A stretch of DNA of 64,000 nt from a virus. Below, in pieces: positions 14,156 through 22,369 of this stretch. The stretch is from IMG/VR virus record IMGVR_UViG_3300037961_005010, positions 1-64,000 of that record. The stretch is one strand, 5' to 3'. A program made the translations under genes and the position numbers. Within the stretch, counting starts at the first letter, position 1. The number at the start of each line of letters is the position of its first letter. Below the pieces are notes generated by a model. It was not told the origin of the DNA, searched no databases, and worked only from the letters and a program-made list of their open reading frames with translations.

Positions 14156-15067
14156 ATGTCATTCGAAAATTTAAAACGCAATCGCGGTAAAATCGATCAA
14201 CTGATTGCTGCAGCAGAAGCAACAGGCACACAAACTCAAACAAATAAGTATACAGACGATCGCATGTGGAAACCCACAGTCGATAAACAGAATAATGGTT
14301 ATGCCGTTATTAGGTTTCTTCCAGCTTCGGAAGGGTCAGACTTACCTTGGAATCGTTATTGGGATCATGGCTTTAAAGGTCCAACAGGTAAGTGGTACAT
14401 TGAAAGATCTCTTACATCAATTGGTCAACAAGATCCAGTCGGTGAGTTGAATTCTCGCTTATGGAACTCTGGTGTTGAAGCAGATAAAGAAACAGCTCGT
14501 CGTCAAAAGCGAAGACTTCATCATGTTTCTAACATTTATGTTGTAAGTGATCCAGGAAATCCTTCAAATGAAGGTAAAGTCTTCCTATATCAATATGGAA
14601 AGAAAATCTTCGATAAACTAATGGATGCAATGCAACCAGAGTTTGCTGATGAAGATCCTATCAATCCATTTGATTTTTGGAACGGCGCTAACTTCAAGTT
14701 GAAGATTCGTGATGTTGAAGGATATCGTAATTATGACAAGTCAGAGTTTGCTAACGTTTCTCCTCTATCAGAAAACGATGATGAGTTGGAAAAAATTTAC
14801 GATTCAATGCATGATCTTCGTGAGTTTACAGATCCTAAACACTACAAAACATATGATGAACTTCAAGCTAAATTACAATCAGTGATTGGTGGTGGAATCC
14901 TCGGTGGTGCACCAAAGATTGAAGATGAAATACGTTTAGGTGAAGAAACTCCAGCGCCGACAATTAAAGAAGTGCAACCAGCATCTTCTGCAGAAGAGAT
15001 ATCTACTTCCGAAGATGATGATACTATGTCATACTTTTCAAAATTAATTAATGATGATGCAGCCTAA
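14156..15067 (+). CDS. 32: Single-stranded DNA-binding protein gp32
   Basis: 303 residues, close to T4 gp32 (301). It covers ssDNA cooperatively and organises the replisome, recombination and repair proteins. The basic N terminus (LKRNRGK) is the cooperativity region, the core runs from about 30 to 230 with RFLPASEG, WDHGFKGPTGKWYIE and FDFWNGANFKLKI, and the acidic Ser-rich tail is the protein-interaction domain. The zinc-binding Cys of T4 gp32 are absent (no Cys anywhere), the core reading LTSIGQQDPVGELNS instead. The stop overlaps the opposite-strand gene's stop by 3 bases. Confidence 0.9.
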   Translation: MSFENLKRNRGKIDQLIAAAEATGTQTQTNKYTDDRMWKPTVDKQNNGYAVIRFLPASEGSDLPWNRYWDHGFKGPTGKWYIERSLTSIGQQDPVGELNSRLWNSGVEADKETARRQKRRLHHVSNIYVVSDPGNPSNEGKVFLYQYGKKIFDKLMDAMQPEFADEDPINPFDFWNGANFKLKIRDVEGYRNYDKSEFANVSPLSENDDELEKIYDSMHDLREFTDPKHYKTYDELQAKLQSVIGGGILGGAPKIEDEIRLGEETPAPTIKEVQPASSAEEISTSEDDDTMSYFSKLINDDAA

Positions 15068-16761
15068 TAAGGACCATGACTATTATCAGTGGTATTAGGA
15101 GTTCCACTGTTGTTTAATATAGTCTGATTTACTTTAGACTCATTGATATTATTTGTAGTCGGCGCCACTATTGGCATGTTACCTAATGGCATTGGCGCCG
15201 TCAAATATTCTGGCATCAGAGGATCAAAACGCCTTTCAAAAGGATTAATCACTGGTCCTAAATTAGGATTAGGTCCTTCTAATGGACTGGTTCTTTTAGT
15301 GAAGAGAGGACTAGTTCCAGCTCTTTGAGCTATCAGTTCAGATTCGGCAGCCATCTTTGTAGCAGCTCTGAGTCTTTCTTCTTTGTCTCTCTTTCTTAAC
15401 ATTTCCCCTATTTGTTTTATCTCACCTGGTTTTAGTTTTGATACGTCTTCAAACCCCATTTCAGGTAAAGTTACACTATGCATCTTTTCATAGTTCTGTA
15501 TTTGCTTTTGAAGATCAAGACTTTTAGGTTGATCATTTTCCATTAGTGATCTTACAAAATCAACGTATAGTTCTCTCAATCCACCTGTTATAGTACCATC
15601 TCCTAATTGATTAGGAAGAAGCATAAACTGAGCTGCCATTCCACCAGTACTTCCTAATATATTAAACATCTTAGTAAATATATTTCCAGGATACCTGAAT
15701 AGACGTTTATTAGAAGCAGCCATTGATCGAGATACTAGCTCTGCTGTTGTTTCATAAGGATTAAGCGCGCCTAGTGCGCCGACAGTTAAACCTTTATCGA
15801 ATCTTCGTAATATATTAGCTGCAGCAGGATTTGTCCTTCTACTTCCTGTTGAATTAAACTTTGGAAAACTTCTCATTGGAGCTTTTACAACAGATTTTGT
15901 ATCTATCTTCGGTGTATTAACATTAGCTGGATCAGGTAACTGAAGAGACGGAACCGATTTTAACATTTCACGAATAGCTATATCAGTCTTTACAAATCTA
16001 TTTTTATCAGTCAGGTTGATAAATCTTCCAGTACTTGGATCGAATTTTAACTTACCAATACTCGTTTGAACAGTTGGCCCTAACTTTTTTAATGATTCCA
16101 TAACAGAAGGATCTAATTTAACTATACCAGGTTTAACGTTTATATTAGCTATATCAGGTGTTACTGTTTTCTTTATTGAAGGATCTGGTTTTGTAGTTAA
16201 ATCAAAATTAGGAGAAATTTTTGGTGCTTTGATGGTAGACACAGATGTTTGAATAGATGGCGCTCTCAACCCTGATGATGTTCGAGTGTCAGGAGCAGCT
16301 GTGTTTTTAATAGACGCCACGTTTTTAGGCGTGAAGTTTCTGTTAGTAATTTTAGCTTTAGGATCTTTTGCGCCTAAAACTTTTGACGCCGACCCAGCTT
16401 CTATTCTTTCATCAAGAGTGGTCGCTATCTTGTAAGCTAAAGTACCACCTGCTGCTAAAAGAGCTGCTTGAGCAGCTTTAGTCATGATACCTAATGGAAT
16501 CCCTAAAACACCTAATCCTCCGGCTTTTAATCCTTGTGGCATCATATTAGCAAAGAAGCCTGGTCCAGATTTTTTATCTTTCTTTTTTTCTTCTAACTCG
16601 TCTAATCTTTGTCTTCTGTCAAACTGTATATCTTTAGCTATAGTGTTGTGTAAATCTTCTATAGCTTTAGTAGTTTGCCTTTGCTCAAGAATGAGTTCTT
16701 GCACAGTTTTTTCTGAAGCACTCTGTTTAAAAGCATCAGTTAATTGTTCTAAAGAGGCCAT
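15064..16761 (-). CDS. Tail tape-measure/virion protein candidate
   Basis: 565 residues, near the size of T4 gp29 (590). Residues 1-60 are a coiled coil, 60-68 a Lys cluster, about 78-112 a hydrophobic helix (LGVLGIPLGIMTKAAQAALL), followed by a Pro/Lys/Thr-rich low-complexity middle and an Asn/Thr-rich end. Tape measures usually follow the tail assembly chaperones, and this gene begins 2 bases after gp51. The hydrophobic segment suits the membrane-insertion role of ejected tape measures. I cannot show homology to gp29 from sequence alone. Confidence 0.6.
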   Translation of the reverse strand: MASLEQLTDAFKQSASEKTVQELILEQRQTTKAIEDLHNTIAKDIQFDRRQRLDELEEKKKDKKSGPGFFANMMPQGLKAGGLGVLGIPLGIMTKAAQAALLAAGGTLAYKIATTLDERIEAGSASKVLGAKDPKAKITNRNFTPKNVASIKNTAAPDTRTSSGLRAPSIQTSVSTIKAPKISPNFDLTTKPDPSIKKTVTPDIANINVKPGIVKLDPSVMESLKKLGPTVQTSIGKLKFDPSTGRFINLTDKNRFVKTDIAIREMLKSVPSLQLPDPANVNTPKIDTKSVVKAPMRSFPKFNSTGSRRTNPAAANILRRFDKGLTVGALGALNPYETTAELVSRSMAASNKRLFRYPGNIFTKMFNILGSTGGMAAQFMLLPNQLGDGTITGGLRELYVDFVRSLMENDQPKSLDLQKQIQNYEKMHSVTLPEMGFEDVSKLKPGEIKQIGEMLRKRDKEERLRAATKMAAESELIAQRAGTSPLFTKRTSPLEGPNPNLGPVINPFERRFDPLMPEYLTAPMPLGNMPIVAPTTNNINESKVNQTILNNSGTPNTTDNSHGPY

Positions 16762-16763
16762 TT

Positions 16764-16952
16764 CTATCCACCTGCTTTTTGTTTATCTCTTAATTCTTCT
16801 AAATGATCTAATAATAATGTAACGTATATTTCTTTTTCCCAAGGTATCAAACTTTCAATGTCGGCCAAGGACCATTTATGGTGCTGCATTAACGAAAAGT
16901 TGGTCTTATAGTGGTGCACCAAATTATCACCAGAAGACCATATTAAAAAAAA
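16764..16952 (-). CDS. 51: Baseplate hub assembly catalyst gp51 (-1 frame of gp26)
   Basis: A 62-codon open frame with no ATG at its 5' end. Its sequence (NFSLMQHHKWSLADIESLIP, then WEKEIYVTLLLDHL) matches my memory of gp51 from marine T4-like phages. It is in the -1 frame relative to gp26, beginning exactly at the T8 run that ends gp26, so the likely product is a gp26-gp51 fusion by -1 frameshift; an internal ATG (41 codons) is the alternative. gp51 and gp26 act as tail assembly chaperones for the hub. Confidence 0.65.
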   Translation of the reverse strand, partial: FFLIWSSGDNLVHHYKTNFSLMQHHKWSLADIESLIPWEKEIYVTLLLDHLEELRDKQKAGG

Positions 16953-17656
16953 TCAGAAATATTCCTGATCATTAGCGAGTTATCATGACTACAGTGAGAA
17001 CATTTAAAGTTCACTTTCTTTTCAACTACTGGCATACCATCTAAGAAGTTCTTTAGTTTATCAAGCTGTTCCACACTCATTGATTCTATAAAAGCGTTCA
17101 CAGCATCTCTTGGTTCTTCTTTTACGTTTATTCTTTCTTCTTCAGTTAATATAGTATGCATACTGTCTGCAATCAAATCAAGCATTTTTTCTATTTCAGT
17201 TAGTTCAGTATCAAATATTTTGGTGCTATTGAGTGTACTTAACCAAGTTGGATATTTCATTTCAACTGAAACATTCTCTGTAAGTTCAATAACACCGTTT
17301 TCTGTAACTTTAGGTATTTCTATTTCATCTAAGTTTAAATCTAGTTCAGTATCTTTTTCACACTCTTCACAGGTTCCTATTACTTTAGATGTTTCTCCAA
17401 CAGATTTAGCTCTCACTTTAGTAAACATATATTCTACATCAAATAAAGTCAAATCATTTACGCTGAAGTTATCATCTATCACTGCGCTTAGTGTATCGAC
17501 CACGGCTCTTAATCCAGCTTTTACGTCTTTAGATTCATTAGCCATCATCAATATTTTTTCTTCTTTAACTAAGTATGGTCTAAATCTTACGTTTTGTTGT
17601 GTAGACGGTATAACGAGATCATACTTAGGTGTTTCATTCAATTTTGGTAGTGCCAT
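16943..17656 (-). CDS. 26: Baseplate hub subunit/assembly chaperone gp26
   Basis: 237 residues. FRPYLVKEEKILMMA (26-40) is the conserved N-terminal block of the T4 gp26 family, and two Cys pairs (CEECEK near the middle, FKCSHCSHDN near the end) would bind zinc. It ends SDFF before a TAA directly after a T8 run. Role: hub assembly with gp51, by analogy to tail assembly chaperones with a frameshifted long form. Lies 13 bases after the tube-fold gene. Confidence 0.8.
   Translation of the reverse strand: MALPKLNETPKYDLVIPSTQQNVRFRPYLVKEEKILMMANESKDVKAGLRAVVDTLSAVIDDNFSVNDLTLFDVEYMFTKVRAKSVGETSKVIGTCEECEKDTELDLNLDEIEIPKVTENGVIELTENVSVEMKYPTWLSTLNSTKIFDTELTEIEKMLDLIADSMHTILTEEERINVKEEPRDAVNAFIESMSVEQLDKLKNFLDGMPVVEKKVNFKCSHCSHDNSLMIRNISDFF
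16945..16952 (-). promoter_or_regulatory. Candidate -1 frameshift site (T8 run at the end of gp26)
   Basis: On the coding strand GAT-TTT-TTT-TAA contains the perfect slippery heptamer T-TTT-TTT. Slipping back one base avoids the stop and enters the gp51 frame as TTA-ATA-TGG. No pseudoknot was evaluated. Confidence 0.6.
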
Positions 17657-17669
17657 GTTGTTGTTTTAG

Positions 17670-18197
17670 TTACCTCCAATTGCTATACGAAAGCTGGACA
17701 TTAATTTGTACTAATCCATTCTGTTCGCTTGTCAAATCTATTACGTTTAAAGTTGTAGGAAATGCTTCAAGCAGTTTAACTTCAGCTACAAGATTTTCTT
17801 CGTGATCTAATTGTTGCATAGTAACTGTTTCTGCATATTCGTTCTTATATCTTATTTCATATGAGTTTTGATTTAAAACTCTATTTTGCCAATCTTGAAA
17901 ATATCTTCTGATAGTGTATACATTATTCTCATAAAATGAAAGAGATACATCATCTTTCAAAAAACCTTGTGCCATCTTTTCGGACTTGATACCATATTGC
18001 CTGTCGTTAGTAGTTATTTGTCTACCAGGGAGCTGTGTAGCATTACACATTAAGTTTAAGATTCTTCCGTCTCTTTCACTAAAAGTATCTCCGCCTAAGT
18101 ACGCAGGTCGAGTTGGTAACTGTATCCTCCACAGATTATTTCTTGCTAATCCATAGCGAGCTGATATTGCGTTTTTAAAACTTTCTATTTGAAACAT
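17670..18197 (-). CDS. Tail-tube-fold protein, gp54-like tube initiator candidate
   Basis: 175 residues. LPGRQITTNDRQYGIKSEKM, then DVSLSFYENNVYTIRRYFQDW and the closing VQINVQLSYSNW follow the layout of T4-type tube proteins (gp19, gp48, gp54). gp48 is separately present at 19334 and no major tube or sheath gene is near, so the baseplate tube initiator gp54 is the likely identity; it is shorter than T4 gp54 (320). A gp19-like or capping tube protein is possible. Confidence 0.5.
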   Translation of the reverse strand: MFQIESFKNAISARYGLARNNLWRIQLPTRPAYLGGDTFSERDGRILNLMCNATQLPGRQITTNDRQYGIKSEKMAQGFLKDDVSLSFYENNVYTIRRYFQDWQNRVLNQNSYEIRYKNEYAETVTMQQLDHEENLVAEVKLLEAFPTTLNVIDLTSEQNGLVQINVQLSYSNWR

Positions 18198-18781
18198 TAG
18201 ACTGCTTTCCTAGAATCACTATAAACTTTAGTCTTAGAAGACTTTTGAAAATCAGCGGCAGGTAAGAAAGTAGCTATTTCCCATTCAGAAGGTGGGACAT
18301 AAGCAAATCTGCTTCTTACATGTTCATTTAAATAATGTTTATAGCATGGTTTAAAGTATTTCATTCTTGACGATCTTTTCAGCATGTTGTAGTTTAACAT
18401 AAATCTAGTAGATTCATCATATGTCATATTGTTTGTATTGTCCATTAGTGCATCTAAAAAACGAGCTCGAAGTAAAGGTGGAAGGTAATGAAGATTCAAA
18501 CCATAAAAACCACCTGGTGCTGAGTCAACTACAATAGCTAATGGAAAACTATCGTAATAAGGTAGAGTGCTTTTATTCTTAGGATCATAAAAGAACATGA
18601 ACATGCTACCAGGAACATTCCTGGCTTTTAGCTGAATTGGTTCTTCTCTCATCAAAGCAGCTCTGTTGTTAACAGATAATCTTTGAGCTTTTTGTCTAAA
18701 CCAATTTATAGACTGCCTTGTCCTAGGCTGTATTCCTGCTTTAAAAGCTTCTATCTCTAGTTGTTTAAATAAATTTGCCAT
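18197..18781 (-). CDS. Conserved T4-like protein next to gp4 (gp2-like candidate)
   Basis: 194 residues. PGSMFMFFYDPK, LPYYDSFPLAIVV, GFYGLNLHYLPPLLRA and PPSEWEIATFLP are strongly conserved in type across marine myoviruses, as far as I recall. In T4, genes 2 and 4 are adjacent (DNA end protector and head completion), and this gene adjoins gp4, which suggests gp2; I cannot verify by sequence. Start of gp54-like gene overlaps its stop by 1 base. A late box stands 6 bases upstream of its ATG. Confidence 0.45.
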   Translation of the reverse strand: MANLFKQLEIEAFKAGIQPRTRQSINWFRQKAQRLSVNNRAALMREEPIQLKARNVPGSMFMFFYDPKNKSTLPYYDSFPLAIVVDSAPGGFYGLNLHYLPPLLRARFLDALMDNTNNMTYDESTRFMLNYNMLKRSSRMKYFKPCYKHYLNEHVRSRFAYVPPSEWEIATFLPAADFQKSSKTKVYSDSRKAV

Positions 18782-18786
18782 GCTAT

Positions 18787-18794
18787 TATTTATA
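18787..18794 (-). promoter_or_regulatory. Late promoter box TATAAATA (minus strand)
   Basis: Exact T4-type late box on the minus strand, between gp4 and the 18197-18781 gene. It is very close (6 bp) to the ATG, so transcripts starting downstream would be leaderless or begin inside the gene; it may be fortuitous or serve an internal start. Confidence 0.45.
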
Positions 18795-18796
18795 TG

Positions 18797-19282
18797 TTAT
18801 TTCTTCTTTTTCTTCTTTTTATATGGAGCGAGTGGTTTTAGGCCTTTAGGCTTTATGCCCATCTTCTCAAGAGTCTTTTCAGTCCATATCTGAAACTCCC
18901 AACCTCTATCTTTTGCAAAAGAGTTTGCTGCTTCCCACTTATTCATATTTTTTACATAAGTGAGTCCTTCGGTTATGTATCTTTTAGTTTGTTTTCCTGG
19001 ATATTTTGGAGGCTTTGTTTCTTTGTCTGGTTTTATTTCTATGAGAATAACTTTGCCAGTCTTAAACTTTACTTTTAAATCGACAAAATACCTATGATAC
19101 TTTTTATCTATTTCATAGTAATATGGTACAACTATTTCTTCAGAGCTCCATTCTGATATATTAGGATTCTCATCACACCATTTAAAGCAGTGACGTTCCC
19201 ACATTGATCTATAAATAACGTTAGATGGGTCGCCTCTATACTTCTTAATATTTTTGACTTTATATTTACCTTTATAGGTCAT
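18797..19282 (-). CDS. 4: Head completion protein gp4
   Basis: 161 residues (T4 gp4 150). It completes filled heads before tail joining. YRGDPSNVIYRSMWERHCFKW (14-34), ISEWSSEEIVVPYYYEIDKK, HRYFVDLKVKF and VILIEIKPDKET give the TnsA-like endonuclease fold (E..D..ExK) conserved in gp4. The C terminus is a run of Lys. First gene of the leftward block, with the divergent late promoter region immediately upstream. Confidence 0.85.
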   Translation of the reverse strand: MTYKGKYKVKNIKKYRGDPSNVIYRSMWERHCFKWCDENPNISEWSSEEIVVPYYYEIDKKYHRYFVDLKVKFKTGKVILIEIKPDKETKPPKYPGKQTKRYITEGLTYVKNMNKWEAANSFAKDRGWEFQIWTEKTLEKMGIKPKGLKPLAPYKKKKKKK

Positions 19283-19290
19283 AATATCTT

Positions 19291-19298
19291 TATAAATA
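19291..19298 (+). promoter_or_regulatory. Late promoter TATAAATA for the baseplate operon
   Basis: Exact late box 35 bp before the gp48 ATG. On the other strand a one-mismatch box (AATAAATA, 19314-19321) faces gp4, so this 51-bp gap is a divergent late promoter region. Confidence 0.75.
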
Positions 19299-19313
19299 AT
19301 ACTAACACATTTC

Positions 19314-19321
19314 TATTTATT
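19314..19321 (-). promoter_or_regulatory. Possible late promoter AATAAATA for the leftward block
   Basis: One mismatch to TATAAATA on the minus strand, 31 bp before the gp4 ATG, at the spacing seen for exact boxes. No other promoter candidate serves gp4. Confidence 0.5.
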
Positions 19322-19333
19322 AAAGGTATTAAC

Positions 19334-20320
19334 ATGACGTTTGAACCAGACAGAAACATACCATATTATGCATATAACTATTACGGCAACTCTGATTTAG
19401 AGTTTCCATTAGTTGATCGAGATGAATATAAAGGAAGAGTCAAATTTCATGTTTATGAAACTAGACCACCTGAGTTCGAAAGATATGAAGACTTCAATGG
19501 TGTAGCTGTTCTTAGTGAAAAACAGCGGGAGGATTTTGAAAATTTTGAAGAAGCAGTTGGTAGTATAACCACAAGAGATAGAAACACTAGTAGAACTAAG
19601 CAAGGTGTTTCTAAAAGAAGAGACGTGCCAACTGGAAAAACATGTAGCATATATCTTCCTCAATCTGTTCAAATAACTGATGGAGTACAAATTGAGAATT
19701 TAGATCTAGGAGTAGTAGGAGCAGGTGTTGAAAGATTAGTAGGTTCTGGAACAGGCCCTATAGATGCTTTAATAAATGAAACAGGAAATGCTATAGCAAG
19801 CGTAGCAGATTTCTTGATGGCAAACGCTACGCAAGATACAGCTCGTGCAACAATGGCCAGACTTGCAGGTATGATACCTGGTGAAAAATATACAGGTGCA
19901 ATCCGATCTGCTTTAGCTACTACGCCTGCACCTAACACAAGAGCACTGTTTAAAGCAGTTAACTTACGAGAGTTTGCTTTTTCATTTAACTTCATACCTA
20001 AGACACAAAAAGAATCTGAAGAAATAAAAAAGATAATTAAATTCTTCAGATCAGAACTATATCCAGAATCAATCAGATCAGAAGGAAGTATTCCTTTAGG
20101 CTATAAGTTTCCAAACAAGTTTAAAATTTCTATTGAGTATGATGATAAACCAATTGCAACAGGGATCTTAAAGTCTTATCTAAGAAATTTTCAAGCGACT
20201 TATAACCCAAACAGTATGGCTATGTTTGAAACTGGAGACTTCCAAGAGATATCAATAACAATGAGTTTTGTAGAAGATAGAACTCTAGATAAAGACGATA
20301 TACTTAGCGGGAGATATTAA
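19334..20320 (+). CDS. 48: Baseplate tail tube cap gp48
   Basis: 328 residues (T4 gp48 364). It caps the baseplate hub and nucleates tube polymerisation. NTRALFKAVNLREFAFSFNF (about 214-233), KIIKFFRSELYPES and YLRNFQATYNPNSMAMF are the conserved C-terminal tube-like core; the region 145-195 is a Gly/Ala-rich amphipathic stretch typical of marine gp48. First gene of the rightward baseplate operon; TAATG-coupled to gp53. Confidence 0.85.
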   Translation: MTFEPDRNIPYYAYNYYGNSDLEFPLVDRDEYKGRVKFHVYETRPPEFERYEDFNGVAVLSEKQREDFENFEEAVGSITTRDRNTSRTKQGVSKRRDVPTGKTCSIYLPQSVQITDGVQIENLDLGVVGAGVERLVGSGTGPIDALINETGNAIASVADFLMANATQDTARATMARLAGMIPGEKYTGAIRSALATTPAPNTRALFKAVNLREFAFSFNFIPKTQKESEEIKKIIKFFRSELYPESIRSEGSIPLGYKFPNKFKISIEYDDKPIATGILKSYLRNFQATYNPNSMAMFETGDFQEISITMSFVEDRTLDKDDILSGRY

Positions 20321-21039
20321 TGCCTTATTTTATAAATTTTCCAGAAGTAGCGTATAAGTTTGGAAACGAATCAACTTTTAATGCTATTGAAAATATCGCA
20401 TCTTATGTAGACGTAATAGATTCTATAAAAGACCAATCAAGCTTTTATATAAAATATACAATATTAGATGGTGAGAGACCTGACATTTTATCTGAAAAAA
20501 TATATGGAACCTCTCGCTATTATTGGACATTTTATGCTATGAATGATAATATACGTAGACAAGGATGGCCTTTACCATATTCAGACTTATTGGCTAAAGC
20601 ACAGTTTGATTATCCTAACACCACAGTAGTAACAAGAAGTTTGATATTTGATAAGTTTGAAGTAGGAGATACAGTTTCTGGAAATACATCAGGAGCTCAA
20701 GGTACAATTTTAAGACGTAATCTAGATCTAGGTCAGATTATTGTTAAAGTGACTAACAATAAATCTTTTCAAGATAGTGAGATAATAACTGATGGAACTG
20801 ATACAGTTACAGTTCAATCATCATCAGCAGAACATCTATCAGCTCATCACTATGAAAACTCAGATGGAATAGTAGTAGATATAGATCCAGAAAATGGACC
20901 AGGTGGTTTATTAACCGAGGTGACTTATTTAGATAAGTACATTGAAGCTAATGATAACTTAAAAGAAATAAGAGTAATAAAACCAGAAAATATAAATCAA
21001 GTCGCTAGAGTATTTAAAGAGGCTCTAACAAGTGCCTAG
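20320..21039 (+). CDS. 53: Baseplate wedge subunit gp53
   Basis: 239 residues (T4 gp53 196). It locks wedges around the hub. DGERPDILSEKIYGTSRYYW (about 50-69), then FYAMNDNIRRQGWPLPYSDL, is the LysM-like signature of gp53. The extra length is an inserted beta module (FEVGDTVSGNTSGAQGTIL and following, about 112-170), a kind of insert that recurs in the gp8 homologue of this phage. Coupled to gp48 and to the gp27-like gene. Confidence 0.8.
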   Translation: MPYFINFPEVAYKFGNESTFNAIENIASYVDVIDSIKDQSSFYIKYTILDGERPDILSEKIYGTSRYYWTFYAMNDNIRRQGWPLPYSDLLAKAQFDYPNTTVVTRSLIFDKFEVGDTVSGNTSGAQGTILRRNLDLGQIIVKVTNNKSFQDSEIITDGTDTVTVQSSSAEHLSAHHYENSDGIVVDIDPENGPGGLLTEVTYLDKYIEANDNLKEIRVIKPENINQVARVFKEALTSA

Positions 21040-22369
21040 TCAACAACAAAATACGACCTCACCCTTTGATTTTGTTATTGAAGAGGTTACGATAACTGCA
21101 GATAGGTATGACTTTAAAGTCAATCTACACAGAGTTATAAGTGAAATAAATCTATATGAACATGTAGATAAACCATTTATAACAGGAAATATATTTTTTA
21201 AAGACAATGATAATCTTTTTAATGAAATAAACTGGCTTGGAACTGAAAAAGTTAGAATAGTATTGAGAACAGATGAAAATTCTTCATATGTTATGACTAA
21301 GGATTTCAGAGTAGAGAGAGTTAATCTAGGCGTAAAAACAAACGATAATACAGAAGCTTTTGTTATAGACATTGTAGAAGATCATGCATATCTTTCATCT
21401 CTCATAAATGTACAACAATCATATGAAGGATATCACGGCGAAATAATAGAACAAATATTAGACGACCATCTAAACAGAAAACTCCTGTATAAACCGGAAA
21501 CAGGTTTTAAAAAAGTTAGAACTATTGTTCCTAATTTAACTCCTTTGCAGGCTGCTAATTGGATTAAAGATGCTGCGCCAAATGCTTTTGGATCTCCGTA
21601 TTATCTTTTCTCAACTTTAACTGATAATTTTTTAAGACTTATAGATTTAGAAACTGTACTAGAAAATACTGCTATACATGGCGATAGGAAGTACATACAC
21701 TCTTTAACCTTTGGTCCTAACGTTTTATCTGATCAATATGATGAGATAGATGAAAGTTTTGTAATACAAGCTATGAAAACTGCTAACGTAAATGATTTAT
21801 TAAAGCTCGTAAGAAGAGGTTTTGTATCTGGAAAATTTACTTTTTTTGATATATTAAATGGTGATCGTTGGCAGGTTGAACATGATATAACTGAAACTTT
21901 TAATAGTATGATTGCTCGAAATGCTCTGTCTTCTTCTAAAGGCACCATAGATCCAATTTTCGATGAAGATGCTGGAATACAGGATTTTATGTCTAGAGAT
22001 TTAGATTACATATCTAACAGTCGAATATACACCGATTGGAATGACTTTAGTAGTTATCACGAAGGAAATGAACAATCATACTACAAGCAAAGAGTAACCC
22101 AACATGCTCTTAGACACTTTTTATTGAAGGCTCCAATAGATATCAATGTGCCTGGTAAAAACTTTTTAAGATCAGATAGAAATGTTTCTATTGGAAATAA
22201 AATTAATATTGAGTTTAGAATGTATGAAGAACAGCGCGGAGAAATGATAGACTATAAAAGATCAGGTGAATATTTTGTATATGCAGCCAGGCATAACTTT
22301 CAATCTAATAGATACACAGCAAACTTAAAGTGTGCTAAACTTGGTCAAGGAGTAGGGGTGGAAAGATGA
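21032..22369 (+). CDS. gp27-like baseplate central hub protein
   Basis: 445 residues (T4 gp27 391). Starts with GTG (21032) 8 bases inside gp53; no ATG occurs until well within the fold. FDFVIEEVTITADRYDFKVN begins a gp27/VgrG-type tube domain, with FITGNIFFKD, TPLQAANWIKDAA and SPYYLFSTLTDNFLRLIDLE matching hub proteins of contractile tails. gp27 trimers carry the gp5 lysozyme-needle, and the next gene is gp5, which supports the identity. Confidence 0.7.
   Translation: MPSQQQNTTSPFDFVIEEVTITADRYDFKVNLHRVISEINLYEHVDKPFITGNIFFKDNDNLFNEINWLGTEKVRIVLRTDENSSYVMTKDFRVERVNLGVKTNDNTEAFVIDIVEDHAYLSSLINVQQSYEGYHGEIIEQILDDHLNRKLLYKPETGFKKVRTIVPNLTPLQAANWIKDAAPNAFGSPYYLFSTLTDNFLRLIDLETVLENTAIHGDRKYIHSLTFGPNVLSDQYDEIDESFVIQAMKTANVNDLLKLVRRGFVSGKFTFFDILNGDRWQVEHDITETFNSMIARNALSSSKGTIDPIFDEDAGIQDFMSRDLDYISNSRIYTDWNDFSSYHEGNEQSYYKQRVTQHALRHFLLKAPIDINVPGKNFLRSDRNVSIGNKINIEFRMYEEQRGEMIDYKRSGEYFVYAARHNFQSNRYTANLKCAKLGQGVGVER

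Noticed and set aside
16484-16822. Plus-strand frame within the tape-measure candidate
   Set aside because: It is the antisense of a coherent, coupled gene block and has no recognisable motif.
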